The position numbers and the translations under genes were made by a program. From Alphaproteobacteria bacterium (lineage in GTDB: Bacteria > Pseudomonadota > Alphaproteobacteria > Geminicoccales > Geminicoccaceae), in NCBI GenBank assembly GCA_026984595.1, contig JALSRW010000285.1, positions 1 through 12,804 of the forward strand: 12,804 nt of DNA. The letters run 5' to 3'. How positions within the stretch are numbered: the first letter of the stretch is position 1; each line of letters begins with the position of its first letter. The notes beneath the pieces are model-generated. The model saw only the letters and a list, made by a program, of their open reading frames with translations, was not told the DNA's origin and made no database searches. This document shows, one piece after another, positions 4,459 through 12,204 of the stretch.

Positions 4459-6783
4459 ATGTCGGACGGCGGCAAACCGGAAACGGGCAGTAGCAGCGCC
4501 CATGTCACGGCCGAGGAGGCGCTGCGCCTGCATGCCTCCGGCCGCCCGGGCAAGATCGAGATCACCCCCACCAAGCCGCTGACCACCCAACGCGACCTGT
4601 CCCTGGCCTACTCGCCGGGGGTCGCCTACCCCTGCCTCGAGATCCGCGACGATCCCGGCAAGGTCTACGACTACACCGCCAAGGGTAATCTGGTGGCGGT
4701 GATCTCCAACGGTACGGCGGTGCTCGGCCTCGGCGATCTCGGCCCCCTCGGAGCCAAGCCGGTGATGGAAGGCAAGGCCGTGCTGTTCAAGCGCTTCGCC
4801 GATATCGACAGCATCGACATCGAGGTCGACAGCCGCGATGTCGAGGAGATCGTGGCCTGCGTGCGGCTGCTGGGGCCGGCCTTCGGCGGCATCAATCTCG
4901 AGGACATCAAGGCGCCGGAATGTTTCATCATCGAGCAGCGCCTGCGCGAGGCGATGGACATCCCGGTGTTCCACGACGACCAGCACGGTACCGCGATCAT
5001 CGCCGTCGCCGGGCTGATCAACGCCCTCGATCTCACCGGCCGCAGCCTTTCCGGCATCCGCCTGGTGATCAACGGCGCCGGCTCGGCCGGCATCGCCTGC
5101 GCCGAACTGCTCAAGGCCATGGGCGTGCCGCACGACCACGTCATCCTCTGCGACACCAGGGGAGTGATCTACCGCGGACGCAGCGCCGGCATGAACCAGT
5201 GGAAATCCGCACATGCGGTGGATACCGAGCTGCGCAGCCTCGAGGAGGCGGTACGCGGAGCCGACGTGCTGTTCGGCCTGTCGGCCAAGGGCGCCTTCAC
5301 CCCGGAGATGATCCAATCCATGGCCCGGGATCCGATCGTCTTCGCCATGGCCAATCCCGATCCCGAGATCACCCCCGAGGAGGCCCATGCCGCCCGCCCG
5401 GACGTGATCATCGCCACCGGCCGTTCCGACTATCCCAACCAGGTCAACAATGTTCTGGGTTTTCCTTATATTTTCCGTGGTGCCCTCGATGTCCGCGCCT
5501 CGGCCATCAACGAGGCGATGAAGATCGCCGCCGCCTATGCCATCGCCGCCCTGGCCCGCGAGGAGGTGCCGGACGAGGTCACCGCCGCCTATCGGGGCCG
5601 CATGCTGCGCTACGGGCGCGACTATCTGATTCCCACCCCCTTTGATCCCCGCCTCATCACCCATGTGCCGCCGGCGGTGGCCAAGGCGGCCATGGAAAGC
5701 GGCGTCGCCCGCCGGCCGATCGTCGATCTCGAGCGCTACCGCGCCGATCTGCGCTCCCGCCTCGATCCCGCCGCCAGCCGCATGCAGCTCATCATCGACC
5801 GGGTGCGGGCCAATCCCAAGCGGGTGGTGTTCGCCGAAGGAGAGGAAGCCAAGACCATCAGCGCCGCCCATGCCTGGATGACCGCCGGCATGGGGCGGCC
5901 GATCCTGATCGGCCGCGAGGAGCGGGTGCGGGCCACCGCCCGGGCGATCGGTCTCAACGCTCTCGACGGGATCGAGATCCACAACGCCCGGCTGTCGGAG
6001 CACAATCGCAGCTACGCCGAATTCCTCTACCGGCGGCAGCAGCGCAACGGCCTGCTGTTCCGCGACTGCCAGCGGCTGGTCAATCAGGACCGCAACATCT
6101 TCAGCGCCTGCATGCTGGCCCATGGCCATGCCGATGCCATGGTCACCGGCCTCACCCGCAACTACATCACCGTGCTCGAGGAAATCCTCCGGGTTCTCGA
6201 TCCCAAGCCGGCGCAGCGGGTGTTCGGCCTGACGGTGATGGTCGCCCGCGGGCGCACGGTGTTCATCGCCGATACCATGGTCCACGAGCTGCCCTCGCCC
6301 ACCGAGCTCGCCGACATCGCCGTGCAGACCGCGCGCATGGCCCGCTCCATGGGCTTCACGCCGCGGGTCGCCCTGTTGTCCTTTGCCACTTTCGGCAATC
6401 CGCCGGTGTCCAAGGCGGCGCGGGTGCGCGACGTGGTGGCCGAGCTCGACCATCGCTCCGTCGATTTCGAATACGATGGCGAGATGGCGGCCGACGTCGC
6501 CCTCGATGCCGAGCTGCTGCGCCAGTACTACCCCTTCTGCCGGTTGTCGGGACCGGCCAATGTGCTGATCATGCCGGCCCTGCACACCGCCCACATCTCC
6601 TCCAAACTGCTGCAGCAGCTCGGCGGCGGCACGGTGATCGGGCCGCTGCTGGTCGGGCTCGAACGGCCGGTGCAGATCGTACCGATGAACGCGAGCGTCT
6701 CCGACATTCTGAACATCGCCGCCATTGCCGCCCATGATGCACAGGCCGAGGAGAGGGTGGAGACCGTTCCGGCCACGAAGTAG
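4459..6783 (+). CDS. maeB: NADP-dependent malic enzyme, MaeB type (malic enzyme plus phosphotransacetylase-like domain)
   Basis: The enzyme decarboxylates L-malate to pyruvate and CO2 while reducing NADP+, linking the TCA cycle with pyruvate and NADPH supply in the cytosol. I chose the ATG at 4459-4461 because AAGGAG lies 8 nt upstream; the open frame extends 33 codons further without a signal. The 774-residue length fits the MaeB family. The malic enzyme half (about 1-425) shows LAYSPGVAYP with the catalytic Tyr at 51, SNGTAVLGLGDLG, KPVMEGKAVLFKRFA, the metal-site regions EDIKAPECF (148-156) and FHDDQHGTA (171-179), the Rossmann loop GAGSAG (206-211) and NNVLGFPYIFRGALD. The C-terminal part (about 435-774) starts with the KRVVFAEGEE motif of phosphotransacetylases; in MaeB proteins this domain is regulatory (acetyl-CoA responsive) rather than a proven transacetylase. 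The gene stands alone, divergent from the propeller operon. Confidence 0.96.
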   Translation: MSDGGKPETGSSSAHVTAEEALRLHASGRPGKIEITPTKPLTTQRDLSLAYSPGVAYPCLEIRDDPGKVYDYTAKGNLVAVISNGTAVLGLGDLGPLGAKPVMEGKAVLFKRFADIDSIDIEVDSRDVEEIVACVRLLGPAFGGINLEDIKAPECFIIEQRLREAMDIPVFHDDQHGTAIIAVAGLINALDLTGRSLSGIRLVINGAGSAGIACAELLKAMGVPHDHVILCDTRGVIYRGRSAGMNQWKSAHAVDTELRSLEEAVRGADVLFGLSAKGAFTPEMIQSMARDPIVFAMANPDPEITPEEAHAARPDVIIATGRSDYPNQVNNVLGFPYIFRGALDVRASAINEAMKIAAAYAIAALAREEVPDEVTAAYRGRMLRYGRDYLIPTPFDPRLITHVPPAVAKAAMESGVARRPIVDLERYRADLRSRLDPAASRMQLIIDRVRANPKRVVFAEGEEAKTISAAHAWMTAGMGRPILIGREERVRATARAIGLNALDGIEIHNARLSEHNRSYAEFLYRRQQRNGLLFRDCQRLVNQDRNIFSACMLAHGHADAMVTGLTRNYITVLEEILRVLDPKPAQRVFGLTVMVARGRTVFIADTMVHELPSPTELADIAVQTARMARSMGFTPRVALLSFATFGNPPVSKAARVRDVVAELDHRSVDFEYDGEMAADVALDAELLRQYYPFCRLSGPANVLIMPALHTAHISSKLLQQLGGGTVIGPLLVGLERPVQIVPMNASVSDILNIAAIAAHDAQAEERVETVPATK

Positions 6784-7185
6784 GCACACTGCCGGCGTTC
6801 CCCGTCGGGAAGATTCTCCCCCGCGTTCCGTCCATGAGGCACGGGATCGGACCTGCCGCGCCATCTGCGGTGCGGGGCACCGGTTGATCACAGTTCGGCG
6901 AGAAGTCCGGTGCCGGTCTTCCGAAACGTGCAACAAGAACTACAAGTCGGACATGTCATGTTCGAAACGACAGATAGGGAGGGGGCCGACGGAACGGTCG
7001 GAGCCGAGATCCTGTCGGCAGCGGTCGGTGGGGACCGGCGGCAGGAGGCGATCGCCCACCATGCCGCGGCCGCGAGGAGGACGGCGTCCTGCCCGCATCG
7101 CATGAGCGGTTCCGCCATTTCCCCCGGCAGTGCGGGTTTGCAGAACAGAAGAACCTCTTCGGGCCATCCCGGTAACCAGCATCCC
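6784..7185. other. About 400 bp without a clear gene, upstream of opgH
   Basis: No recognisable gene lies here on either strand. The opgH frame happens to stay open from 6910, but the extra 92 codons encode an Arg/Ser/Ala/Gly-rich sequence unlike a protein domain, so I regard it as leader rather than coding. I see small inverted repeats (for example CCGAC/GTCGG at about 6987-7003) and no convincing promoter. The length leaves room for a regulated leader. Confidence 0.4.
6798..6811 (+). terminator. Weak hairpin just after maeB
   Basis: TTCCC and GGGAA form a perfect 5-bp stem with a CGTC loop, 14 bp after the maeB stop. There is no T run behind it, only a pyrimidine-rich stretch, so as an intrinsic terminator it is weak. 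Confidence 0.22.
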
Positions 7186-9396
7186 ATGCCTCGTCCGGTC
7201 TCCCCCGGCGGCGGGATCCGCATTCCCCGTCAGCGCTTCCGGCCACTGCTCGACGCCGGACGCCTGCGGGCCTGGCGCCGCAGGGGCATCATCCGGATGC
7301 GGGCCGGCGGTGTCGCGCGCAAGGCTTCCCTCGCCACCGGCAGCCGGCAATGGCTGCTGGCACTGCTCGTTCTCGTCACCTTCGTCTGGATGGTGGCGAG
7401 CTTCACCCGCCTGCTCGCCGCGGACGGGCTGACCCTGCCCGAGTTCCTGCTCATCGGCGTCTTCGCCCTGCTCGCCCTGTGGCTCTCCCAGTCCTTCTGG
7501 ACCTTGGTCGCCGGCTTTCTGGTTCTGTTGCGGACCGGGAGGCGCGCGCCTGCAAAGCCGGAGGTTCCCGCTGCCGACGGACCACGGGTGGCGCTGGTGA
7601 TGCCCATCTACAACGAGGACACCGAGCGGGTGTTCGCCGGTATCGCCGCGATCTGGGGGCAACTCGCCGGTCATCCCGTATTCGGACGCTGCGACTTTTT
7701 CGTGCTGAGCGACACCACATCGACCGATCTCTGGCTGCGCGAGGTGGACGCCTGGCAGCGCCTGCGCCGTGGCCTGCCCGGTGGCGAGCGCATCTTCTAT
7801 CGCCGGCGACTCGAGAACCGCGGCCGCAAGACCGGCAACATCGAGGACTTCCTGCGCCGCTGGGGGAACGAGTACGAATATTTCCTGGTGCTGGATGCGG
7901 ACAGCCTGATGTGTGCCGAGACGATCGCCGCCCTGGTCGCCCGCATGGACGGCGATCCCGGCCTCGGCCTCGTGCAGGTGCCGCCGAGTTTGGCCCGTGG
8001 CCGCACCCTGTTTGCGCGCATCCTGCAGTTCGCGGGCGAGCTCTACGGCCCTCTGGCCGCCGCCGGTACCGCCTTCTGGGCGCAGGACGCGGGCAATTAC
8101 TGGGGGCACAATGCGATCATCCGCACCCGTGCCTTCATCGCCCATTGCGGGCTGCCCGAACTGCCGGGCCGCGCTCCCCTGGGCGGCCCGATTCTGAGCC
8201 ACGACTTCGTCGAGGCGGCGCTGATGCGACGGGCCGGCTACGCGGTGCGCATCGCCTGGGATCTCGAGGGATCCTACGAGGAGCCGCCGCCCACCCTCGA
8301 GCAGTTCCTGCGACGTGACCGCCGCTGGTGCCAGGGCAATCTGCAGCATTCCCGGATCCTTCTTTCGCGCGGCCTCCATCCGCTGAGCCGATTGCATCTG
8401 CTGATCGGCATCATGTCCTATCTGACCTCGCCGCTGTGGCTGCTGTTTCTGGTGCTGGCCGTGATCCGCGCATGGCCCCTGGCGCCGCTCGCGGATTTCG
8501 CCGCCCGCTCGCCCTGGACGGCCCTCGGCGCGATGCTGCCCGCCTCGGCCGGCTCCCTGGCCCTGCTGGCGACCACCTTCCTCCTCCTGCTGCTGCCCAA
8601 ATGCCTCGGCCTGTGGCTGGCCCTGGGCGATCCTCGGCGACGCCGGCGGCTCGGCGGCGGACCGCGTCTGCTGGCCGGGTTCCTGGTCGAGAACCTTTTC
8701 GCCGCCCTGCTGGCACCGCTGATGATGCTGTTTCACAGCCTGTTCGTGGCCTCGATCCTGGGCGGCGCGGCGGTCGACTGGAGCCCGCAGCGGCGGGCGG
8801 TCACACCGGGCACCGGCGCCGCTCTGCGGCGGCTGTTCGCCTGGCCCAGCCTGCTCGGCGTCTCGCTGCTGACCTCGGCCTTCCTGACCAGCCCGACGCT
8901 CGGCTGGTGGCTGTCACCGGTATTGATCGGCCTCGCGCTCGCCCTGCCGCTGGCGGTCGTCACCGCCAGCGAAGCCCTGGGAGACCGGCTTCGTCGCCGG
9001 GGGCTGCTGGTCGTCAGCGAAGAATCCGATCCGGCCGCCGTGATCATCGAGGCCGAGCGCGGAATTGTCGGTGCGCGGTCCCGGCCTCTGGACGAGGATC
9101 TCTTCGCCCGTACCCTGTTCGAGCCGGCGCGACTGTCTCTGCATCTCGGTCTGCTGGCGATCGGCGGCGGCTCGCCGGACTGCGATCGCGAGCGGCTCCG
9201 TGCGGTCCTCCGCAAGGCGGTCGATCACGGACCGATGCGTCTCGATCCGGAGGAACGACGCCTGGTTCTCGAGGTACCCGCGCTGCTCGACGGCCTGCAC
9301 CGGGAGCTGCGCGCACGCTGGCTGCTGATCGCCGGCGGCGGTCCGCCGGCGGTCGCACCGGGCTCGCGCGGCCACGTCATGGTGTCCGCCGCCTGA
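7186..9396 (+). CDS. opgH: Glucans biosynthesis glucosyltransferase H (osmoregulated periplasmic glucan synthase)
   Basis: OpgH (MdoH) is an inner-membrane GT2-family enzyme that polymerises glucose from UDP-glucose into periplasmic glucan backbones, important for osmotic and envelope homeostasis. In the 736-residue form starting at 7186, membrane spans lie at about 56-75 and 86-115. The cytosolic GT domain follows with ALVMPIYNED (acidic residues at 144-145), FLVLDADSL (DxD-type metal site, about 234-241), HDFVEA (339-344, catalytic base region) and RRDRRWCQGN (376-385, the R/QxxRW-type acceptor motif). Several C-terminal spans follow. The start is uncertain: ATG at 7186 has only a weak ribosome binding site, and ATG at 7102 is an alternative. 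No opgG, the periplasmic partner usually next door, is visible within the window. The stop overlaps the end of the convergent GST gene by 20 bp. Confidence 0.93.
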   Translation: MPRPVSPGGGIRIPRQRFRPLLDAGRLRAWRRRGIIRMRAGGVARKASLATGSRQWLLALLVLVTFVWMVASFTRLLAADGLTLPEFLLIGVFALLALWLSQSFWTLVAGFLVLLRTGRRAPAKPEVPAADGPRVALVMPIYNEDTERVFAGIAAIWGQLAGHPVFGRCDFFVLSDTTSTDLWLREVDAWQRLRRGLPGGERIFYRRRLENRGRKTGNIEDFLRRWGNEYEYFLVLDADSLMCAETIAALVARMDGDPGLGLVQVPPSLARGRTLFARILQFAGELYGPLAAAGTAFWAQDAGNYWGHNAIIRTRAFIAHCGLPELPGRAPLGGPILSHDFVEAALMRRAGYAVRIAWDLEGSYEEPPPTLEQFLRRDRRWCQGNLQHSRILLSRGLHPLSRLHLLIGIMSYLTSPLWLLFLVLAVIRAWPLAPLADFAARSPWTALGAMLPASAGSLALLATTFLLLLLPKCLGLWLALGDPRRRRRLGGGPRLLAGFLVENLFAALLAPLMMLFHSLFVASILGGAAVDWSPQRRAVTPGTGAALRRLFAWPSLLGVSLLTSAFLTSPTLGWWLSPVLIGLALALPLAVVTASEALGDRLRRRGLLVVSEESDPAAVIIEAERGIVGARSRPLDEDLFARTLFEPARLSLHLGLLAIGGGSPDCDRERLRAVLRKAVDHGPMRLDPEERRLVLEVPALLDGLHRELRARWLLIAGGGPPAVAPGSRGHVMVSAA

Positions 9397-10135
9397 CGGC
9401 TCGGGACGAGCTGGAAGACGGCCCCTCCCCCGCCCGGCGCAGGGTCGCCGCGCTCTGGCCGAAGAGATGCCGGCGCGCCTCCTCGTCGATCGTCGGCCCC
9501 GGGCGCCCGATCCGGTCTTTCCAGGCATAGGCACGGATGGTGGCCGGCCGCTCGGCGATCGAGCGGAACCAGCGGGCGAGAGCCGGAAACGCATCCAGGT
9601 CCTGCTTCTGCCGGGCGTGGGAGACGATCCACGGGTAGCAGGCCATGTCGGCGATGCTGTACTCCTCGCCGGCGACGAAGCCGGATTCACCGAGCCGGCG
9701 GTCGAGTACCGCATAGAGCCGGCCGACCTCGTCGACATAGCGATGTTCGGCATAGGGACAGCGCTCGGGCGCGTACTGCAGGAAATGGTGGGCCTGACCG
9801 GCCATCGGCCCCAGCCCGCCGATCTGCCAGAACAACCATTCCAGGGTCCGCACCCTTTGCCGTCCGCCCGCGGGCAGGAAGCGGCCCGTCTTCTCGGCGA
9901 GATAGACCAGGATCGCGCCCGACTCGAACACCGAGAGGGGCGGACCGCCATCCGCCGGCCGATGATCGACAATGGCCGGGATGCGATTGTTGGGCGAGAT
10001 CGCCAGGAAATCGGGCGCGAACTGCGCACCGCGGCCGATATCCACCGGTTTCATGCGATAGGAAAGCCCGGCCTCTTCCAGGAACAGGGTGATCTTGTGG
10101 CCGTTGGGGGTCGGCCAGTAATAGAGATCGATCAT
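9377..10135 (-). CDS. yfcG: Nu-class glutathione S-transferase (YfcG/YghU-like)
   Basis: Nu-class GSTs are cytosolic thioredoxin-fold enzymes that bind two glutathiones or GSSG and act as disulfide-bond reductases and peroxidases. The start at 10135 gives MIDLYYWPTPNGHKITLFLEEAG, placing the family's active-site Thr9 and Asn11 in TPNGHK. A GGAGGG site lies just upstream, and the in-frame upstream ATG adds only a non-conserved extension. SPNNRIPAIVD and FESGAILVYLAEKTGRF (the glutathione gamma-Glu site) complete the N-terminal domain. WLFWQIGGLGPMAGQAHHF and YSIADMACYPW mark the helical C-terminal domain. At 252 residues it exceeds E. coli YfcG (about 215); the extra is a C-terminal tail ending in a Ser run and RRR. 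It follows the histidine kinase gene on the same strand with an 83-bp gap, and its last 20 bp overlap opgH tail to tail. Confidence 0.93.
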   Translation of the reverse strand: MIDLYYWPTPNGHKITLFLEEAGLSYRMKPVDIGRGAQFAPDFLAISPNNRIPAIVDHRPADGGPPLSVFESGAILVYLAEKTGRFLPAGGRQRVRTLEWLFWQIGGLGPMAGQAHHFLQYAPERCPYAEHRYVDEVGRLYAVLDRRLGESGFVAGEEYSIADMACYPWIVSHARQKQDLDAFPALARWFRSIAERPATIRAYAWKDRIGRPGPTIDEEARRHLFGQSAATLRRAGEGPSSSSSRAVRRRTP

Positions 10136-10218
10136 GACGGCCCTCCGCAGCGGGCCTCCGAACAGCCGGCGGCCCTCCCGGCTCTTGCCGGGTTCGGCAC
10201 CGGCGTGCAACCGCCTCT

Positions 10219-10923
10219 TCAGCTCGATGCGGGAAGGCTGATTTCGACGATGGTCCCGCGCCCGCGCAGCGGCAGCCGGACACGGGCCCGACCGTCGAGG
10301 TGATGGAGCGCCTCGGCTACCAGCCGCAGACCCAGCCGCGCCTGTGCCGGCGCCCCCTCGGGGTCGGCCAGCACCGCCGCCATCGCGGCCGCCTCCGCGG
10401 GGCGCATCCCCGGCCCGTCATCGCGGATGCGCAGCTTCAGCCGCTGCCGCACTCGCCAGACCCGCACTGCCACCACCCCGTCCAGCCGGTCGTGATGGAG
10501 AATGGCGTTTTCCAGGAGGTTGCGGAGCACGATGCCCAGTGCTGCGGGATTGGCGAACAACTCGTCGACGCGGCAGTCGAGGGCCAGACGAAAACCCGCG
10601 GGTTTGGGGGTCTCTTCCCAGATCGCGGTGATGAAGGGCTCGAGTGCGATCGCCTCGCGGTCCTCGCGCTCCTCGCGATCCTCCGAAAGCCGGCACCAGG
10701 TGAGCAGATCGTCGACCAGGCAGCGCGCCCGTCTTGCCTGGGAAACCAGGTTGCCGAGCCGGCCGTCGTCCGGCCCCGTCCGGTCCTGCGCCTCCAGAGC
10801 CAGCCTTTCGAGGCGCCGCAGCGGTCCCTTGAGGTCGTGGGCGACCAGGGGCACGAACATTTCCAGCCGCTGCCGGGGCCGCGAAGGGCGCCTCGAGCTG
10901 GGTGGGATCACGGCATGGGCCAC
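10219..10923 (-). CDS. Small soluble sensor histidine kinase without a sensor domain, 234 aa
   Basis: The protein carries the core of a two-component kinase. The phosphoacceptor His29 lies in the H box VAHDLKGPLRRL, the N box is RNLLENAILHHD (134-145), the G1 box is DDGPGM (168-173) and a G2-like RLGLRLVAEAL follows (196-206). This gives autophosphorylation from ATP and transfer to a response regulator. Only about 25 residues precede the H box, with no membrane span, PAS or GAF domain, so the input must come from a partner or from protein contacts. I chose the GTG start at 10921-10923 because AGGAG lies 7 nt upstream. The linker between H box and ATPase domain contains a 9-bp tandem repeat giving the charged run EDREEREDRE. 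No response regulator is adjacent, so it is an orphan here. The GST gene follows on the same strand. Confidence 0.87.
   Translation of the reverse strand: MAHAVIPPSSRRPSRPRQRLEMFVPLVAHDLKGPLRRLERLALEAQDRTGPDDGRLGNLVSQARRARCLVDDLLTWCRLSEDREEREDREAIALEPFITAIWEETPKPAGFRLALDCRVDELFANPAALGIVLRNLLENAILHHDRLDGVVAVRVWRVRQRLKLRIRDDGPGMRPAEAAAMAAVLADPEGAPAQARLGLRLVAEALHHLDGRARVRLPLRGRGTIVEISLPASS
10653..10682 (-). repeat. 9-bp tandem repeat inside the histidine kinase gene
   Basis: On the plus strand the unit CCTCGCGNT occurs three times in tandem from 10653 to 10679 and begins again at 10680. On the coding strand it gives a repeated Glu-Asp/Glu-Arg run (residues about 81-90). Being a multiple of three, copy changes would keep the frame. 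Confidence 0.6.
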
Positions 10924-10981
10924 GCGGTGACTCCTGGCGATCGCGAAGAAAGGCCGCCGTCGCCTTTTTCAACCTGAGGTG

Positions 10982-11009
10982 TATATATCATGGGACGCCG
11001 CAGGTGCAA
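10982..11009 (-). promoter_or_regulatory. Candidate promoter for the histidine kinase gene
   Basis: On the minus strand, TTGCAC (11009-11004) is followed after 16 nt by TATATA (10987-10982), preceded by TG one base away (an extended -10 form). The predicted start would lie some 50 nt before the GTG. The -35 match is only partial, but this TATATA is a rare AT-rich spot in very GC-rich DNA. Confidence 0.4.
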
Positions 11010-11161
11010 GCCTCCTGTTCGGTCTTCGTTCGGGGGCGAAATCGTCCAGGCTCAAGGAGTTGTCGCCGCACCTCCGCGGTCCCACGGTTGCTGGTGACTT
11101 GGCCGCGAAGGGGTGGCATGTTTCAGCGCCAAGGCAGGGAAGGCATCGAGGGGAGGCGAAG

Positions 11162-12184
11162 ATGCAACTCGGCGATCGACGAATTCTGGGCCGTACGCGA
11201 CTGGAGGTGCCGCCCTTGGGCTTCGGCTGTGCCCCGCTCGGCAACATGTACGCCGAGTTCAGCGACGAGCAGGCGCGGCAGACGGTGCAGACCGCGTTCG
11301 ATCTCGGTCTCGGGCTGTTCGACACCGCCCCGCTCTACGGCCACGGGCTGGCCGAGCATCGTCTCGGCGAGGCGTTGCGCTGGCGGCCCCGCGACAGCTA
11401 CCTGCTGTCGACCAAGGTCGGGCGCCTGCTGCGACCGCGTGATCCGGCGACCGTCGATGGCGGGCTGTTCAAGAAAGTCCTGCCTTTCGAAGGGGTCTAT
11501 GATTATTCCTACGACGGGGTGATGCGCTCCTTCGAGGACAGCCTGCAGCGGCTCGGCACCTGGCGCATCGACATTCTCCTGATCCACGATGTCGATGTCT
11601 GGACCCACGGCAGCGAGGCGGCACGAGAGCAGCGCTTCCGGGAGGTCATGGAGGGCGGCTATCGGGCGCTCCTCGAACTGCGCGAGGCCGGGGTGATCGG
11701 TGCGATCGGCGCCGGCATCAACGAGGTCGCCGCCTGCGAGGCCTTCGCCCGTGCCGGCGATTTCGACTGTTTCCTGCTGGCCGGTCGTTACACCCTTCTC
11801 GAACAGGGGGCACTCGACAGCCTGCTGCCGCTGTGCGCCGAAAAGGGCATCTCGCTGCTGATCGGCGGCCCCTACAATACCGGGATCCTGGCCACCGGCG
11901 CCGGACCCGGCGCCTGGTACAACTACGCTCCGGCACCGCCCGAGATCCAGGAGCGGGTACGCCGTATCGAGGCGGTCTGCGCCGAGTTCGACGTTCCCCT
12001 GCCGGCGGCGGCCCTGCAGTTCCCTCTCGGCCATCCGAATGTGGCGTCGGTGGTGCCCGGTGCCCGCAGCCCCGAGGAGGTGCGCCGCAACCACGAGTGG
12101 TTCGCGACGCCGATCCCGGCGGCTTTCTGGCAGGCTCTCCAGGATCGGGGATTGCTGCGCGGGGACGCGCCGACCCCGGCCTGA
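11162..12184 (+). CDS. Aldo/keto reductase, sugar (D-threo-aldose/L-fucose) dehydrogenase-like
   Basis: This 340-residue (beta/alpha)8 oxidoreductase carries the full AKR catalytic tetrad: Asp54 and Tyr59 in FDTAPLYGHG, Lys85 in LLSTKVGR and His142 in LLIHDVD. FGCAPLGNMY near the N-terminus and the DYSYDGVMRSFEDSLQRLG stretch resemble the subgroup of D-threo-aldose 1-dehydrogenase, L-fucose dehydrogenase and pyridoxal 4-dehydrogenase, which oxidise a cyclic hemiacetal or aldehyde with NAD(P)+. The exact substrate cannot be told from the sequence. The ATG at 11162 follows a GGGGAGG site, and the upstream open frame to 10979 is leader. The gene is divergent from the histidine kinase (238 bp apart) and convergent with an FAH-family hydrolase 20 bp beyond its stop. 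Both occur in sugar-acid pathways such as oxidative L-fucose breakdown, but opposite strands argue against one operon. Confidence 0.9.
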   Translation: MQLGDRRILGRTRLEVPPLGFGCAPLGNMYAEFSDEQARQTVQTAFDLGLGLFDTAPLYGHGLAEHRLGEALRWRPRDSYLLSTKVGRLLRPRDPATVDGGLFKKVLPFEGVYDYSYDGVMRSFEDSLQRLGTWRIDILLIHDVDVWTHGSEAAREQRFREVMEGGYRALLELREAGVIGAIGAGINEVAACEAFARAGDFDCFLLAGRYTLLEQGALDSLLPLCAEKGISLLIGGPYNTGILATGAGPGAWYNYAPAPPEIQERVRRIEAVCAEFDVPLPAAALQFPLGHPNVASVVPGARSPEEVRRNHEWFATPIPAAFWQALQDRGLLRGDAPTPA

Positions 12185-12204
12185 GAACGGCTCGGGGCGC
12201 GGTT

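Noticed and set aside
4408..6936. An 842-codon open frame on the minus strand opposite maeB
   Set aside because: His/Gly/Ala-rich with no motif; it mirrors the maeB codon pattern.
6910..7185. N-terminal extension of OpgH from 6910
   Set aside because: The extra residues are Arg/Ser/Ala/Gly-rich without family resemblance, and I see no initiation signal at 6910.
6940..8736. A 598-codon open frame on the minus strand opposite opgH
   Set aside because: Gln/Gly/Arg-rich shadow of opgH; the plus strand has all the expected GT2 motifs.
11114..11128. A sigma-54-like TGGCATG element upstream of the aldo/keto reductase
   Set aside because: The -12 half (TTGC) is missing at the required spacing.
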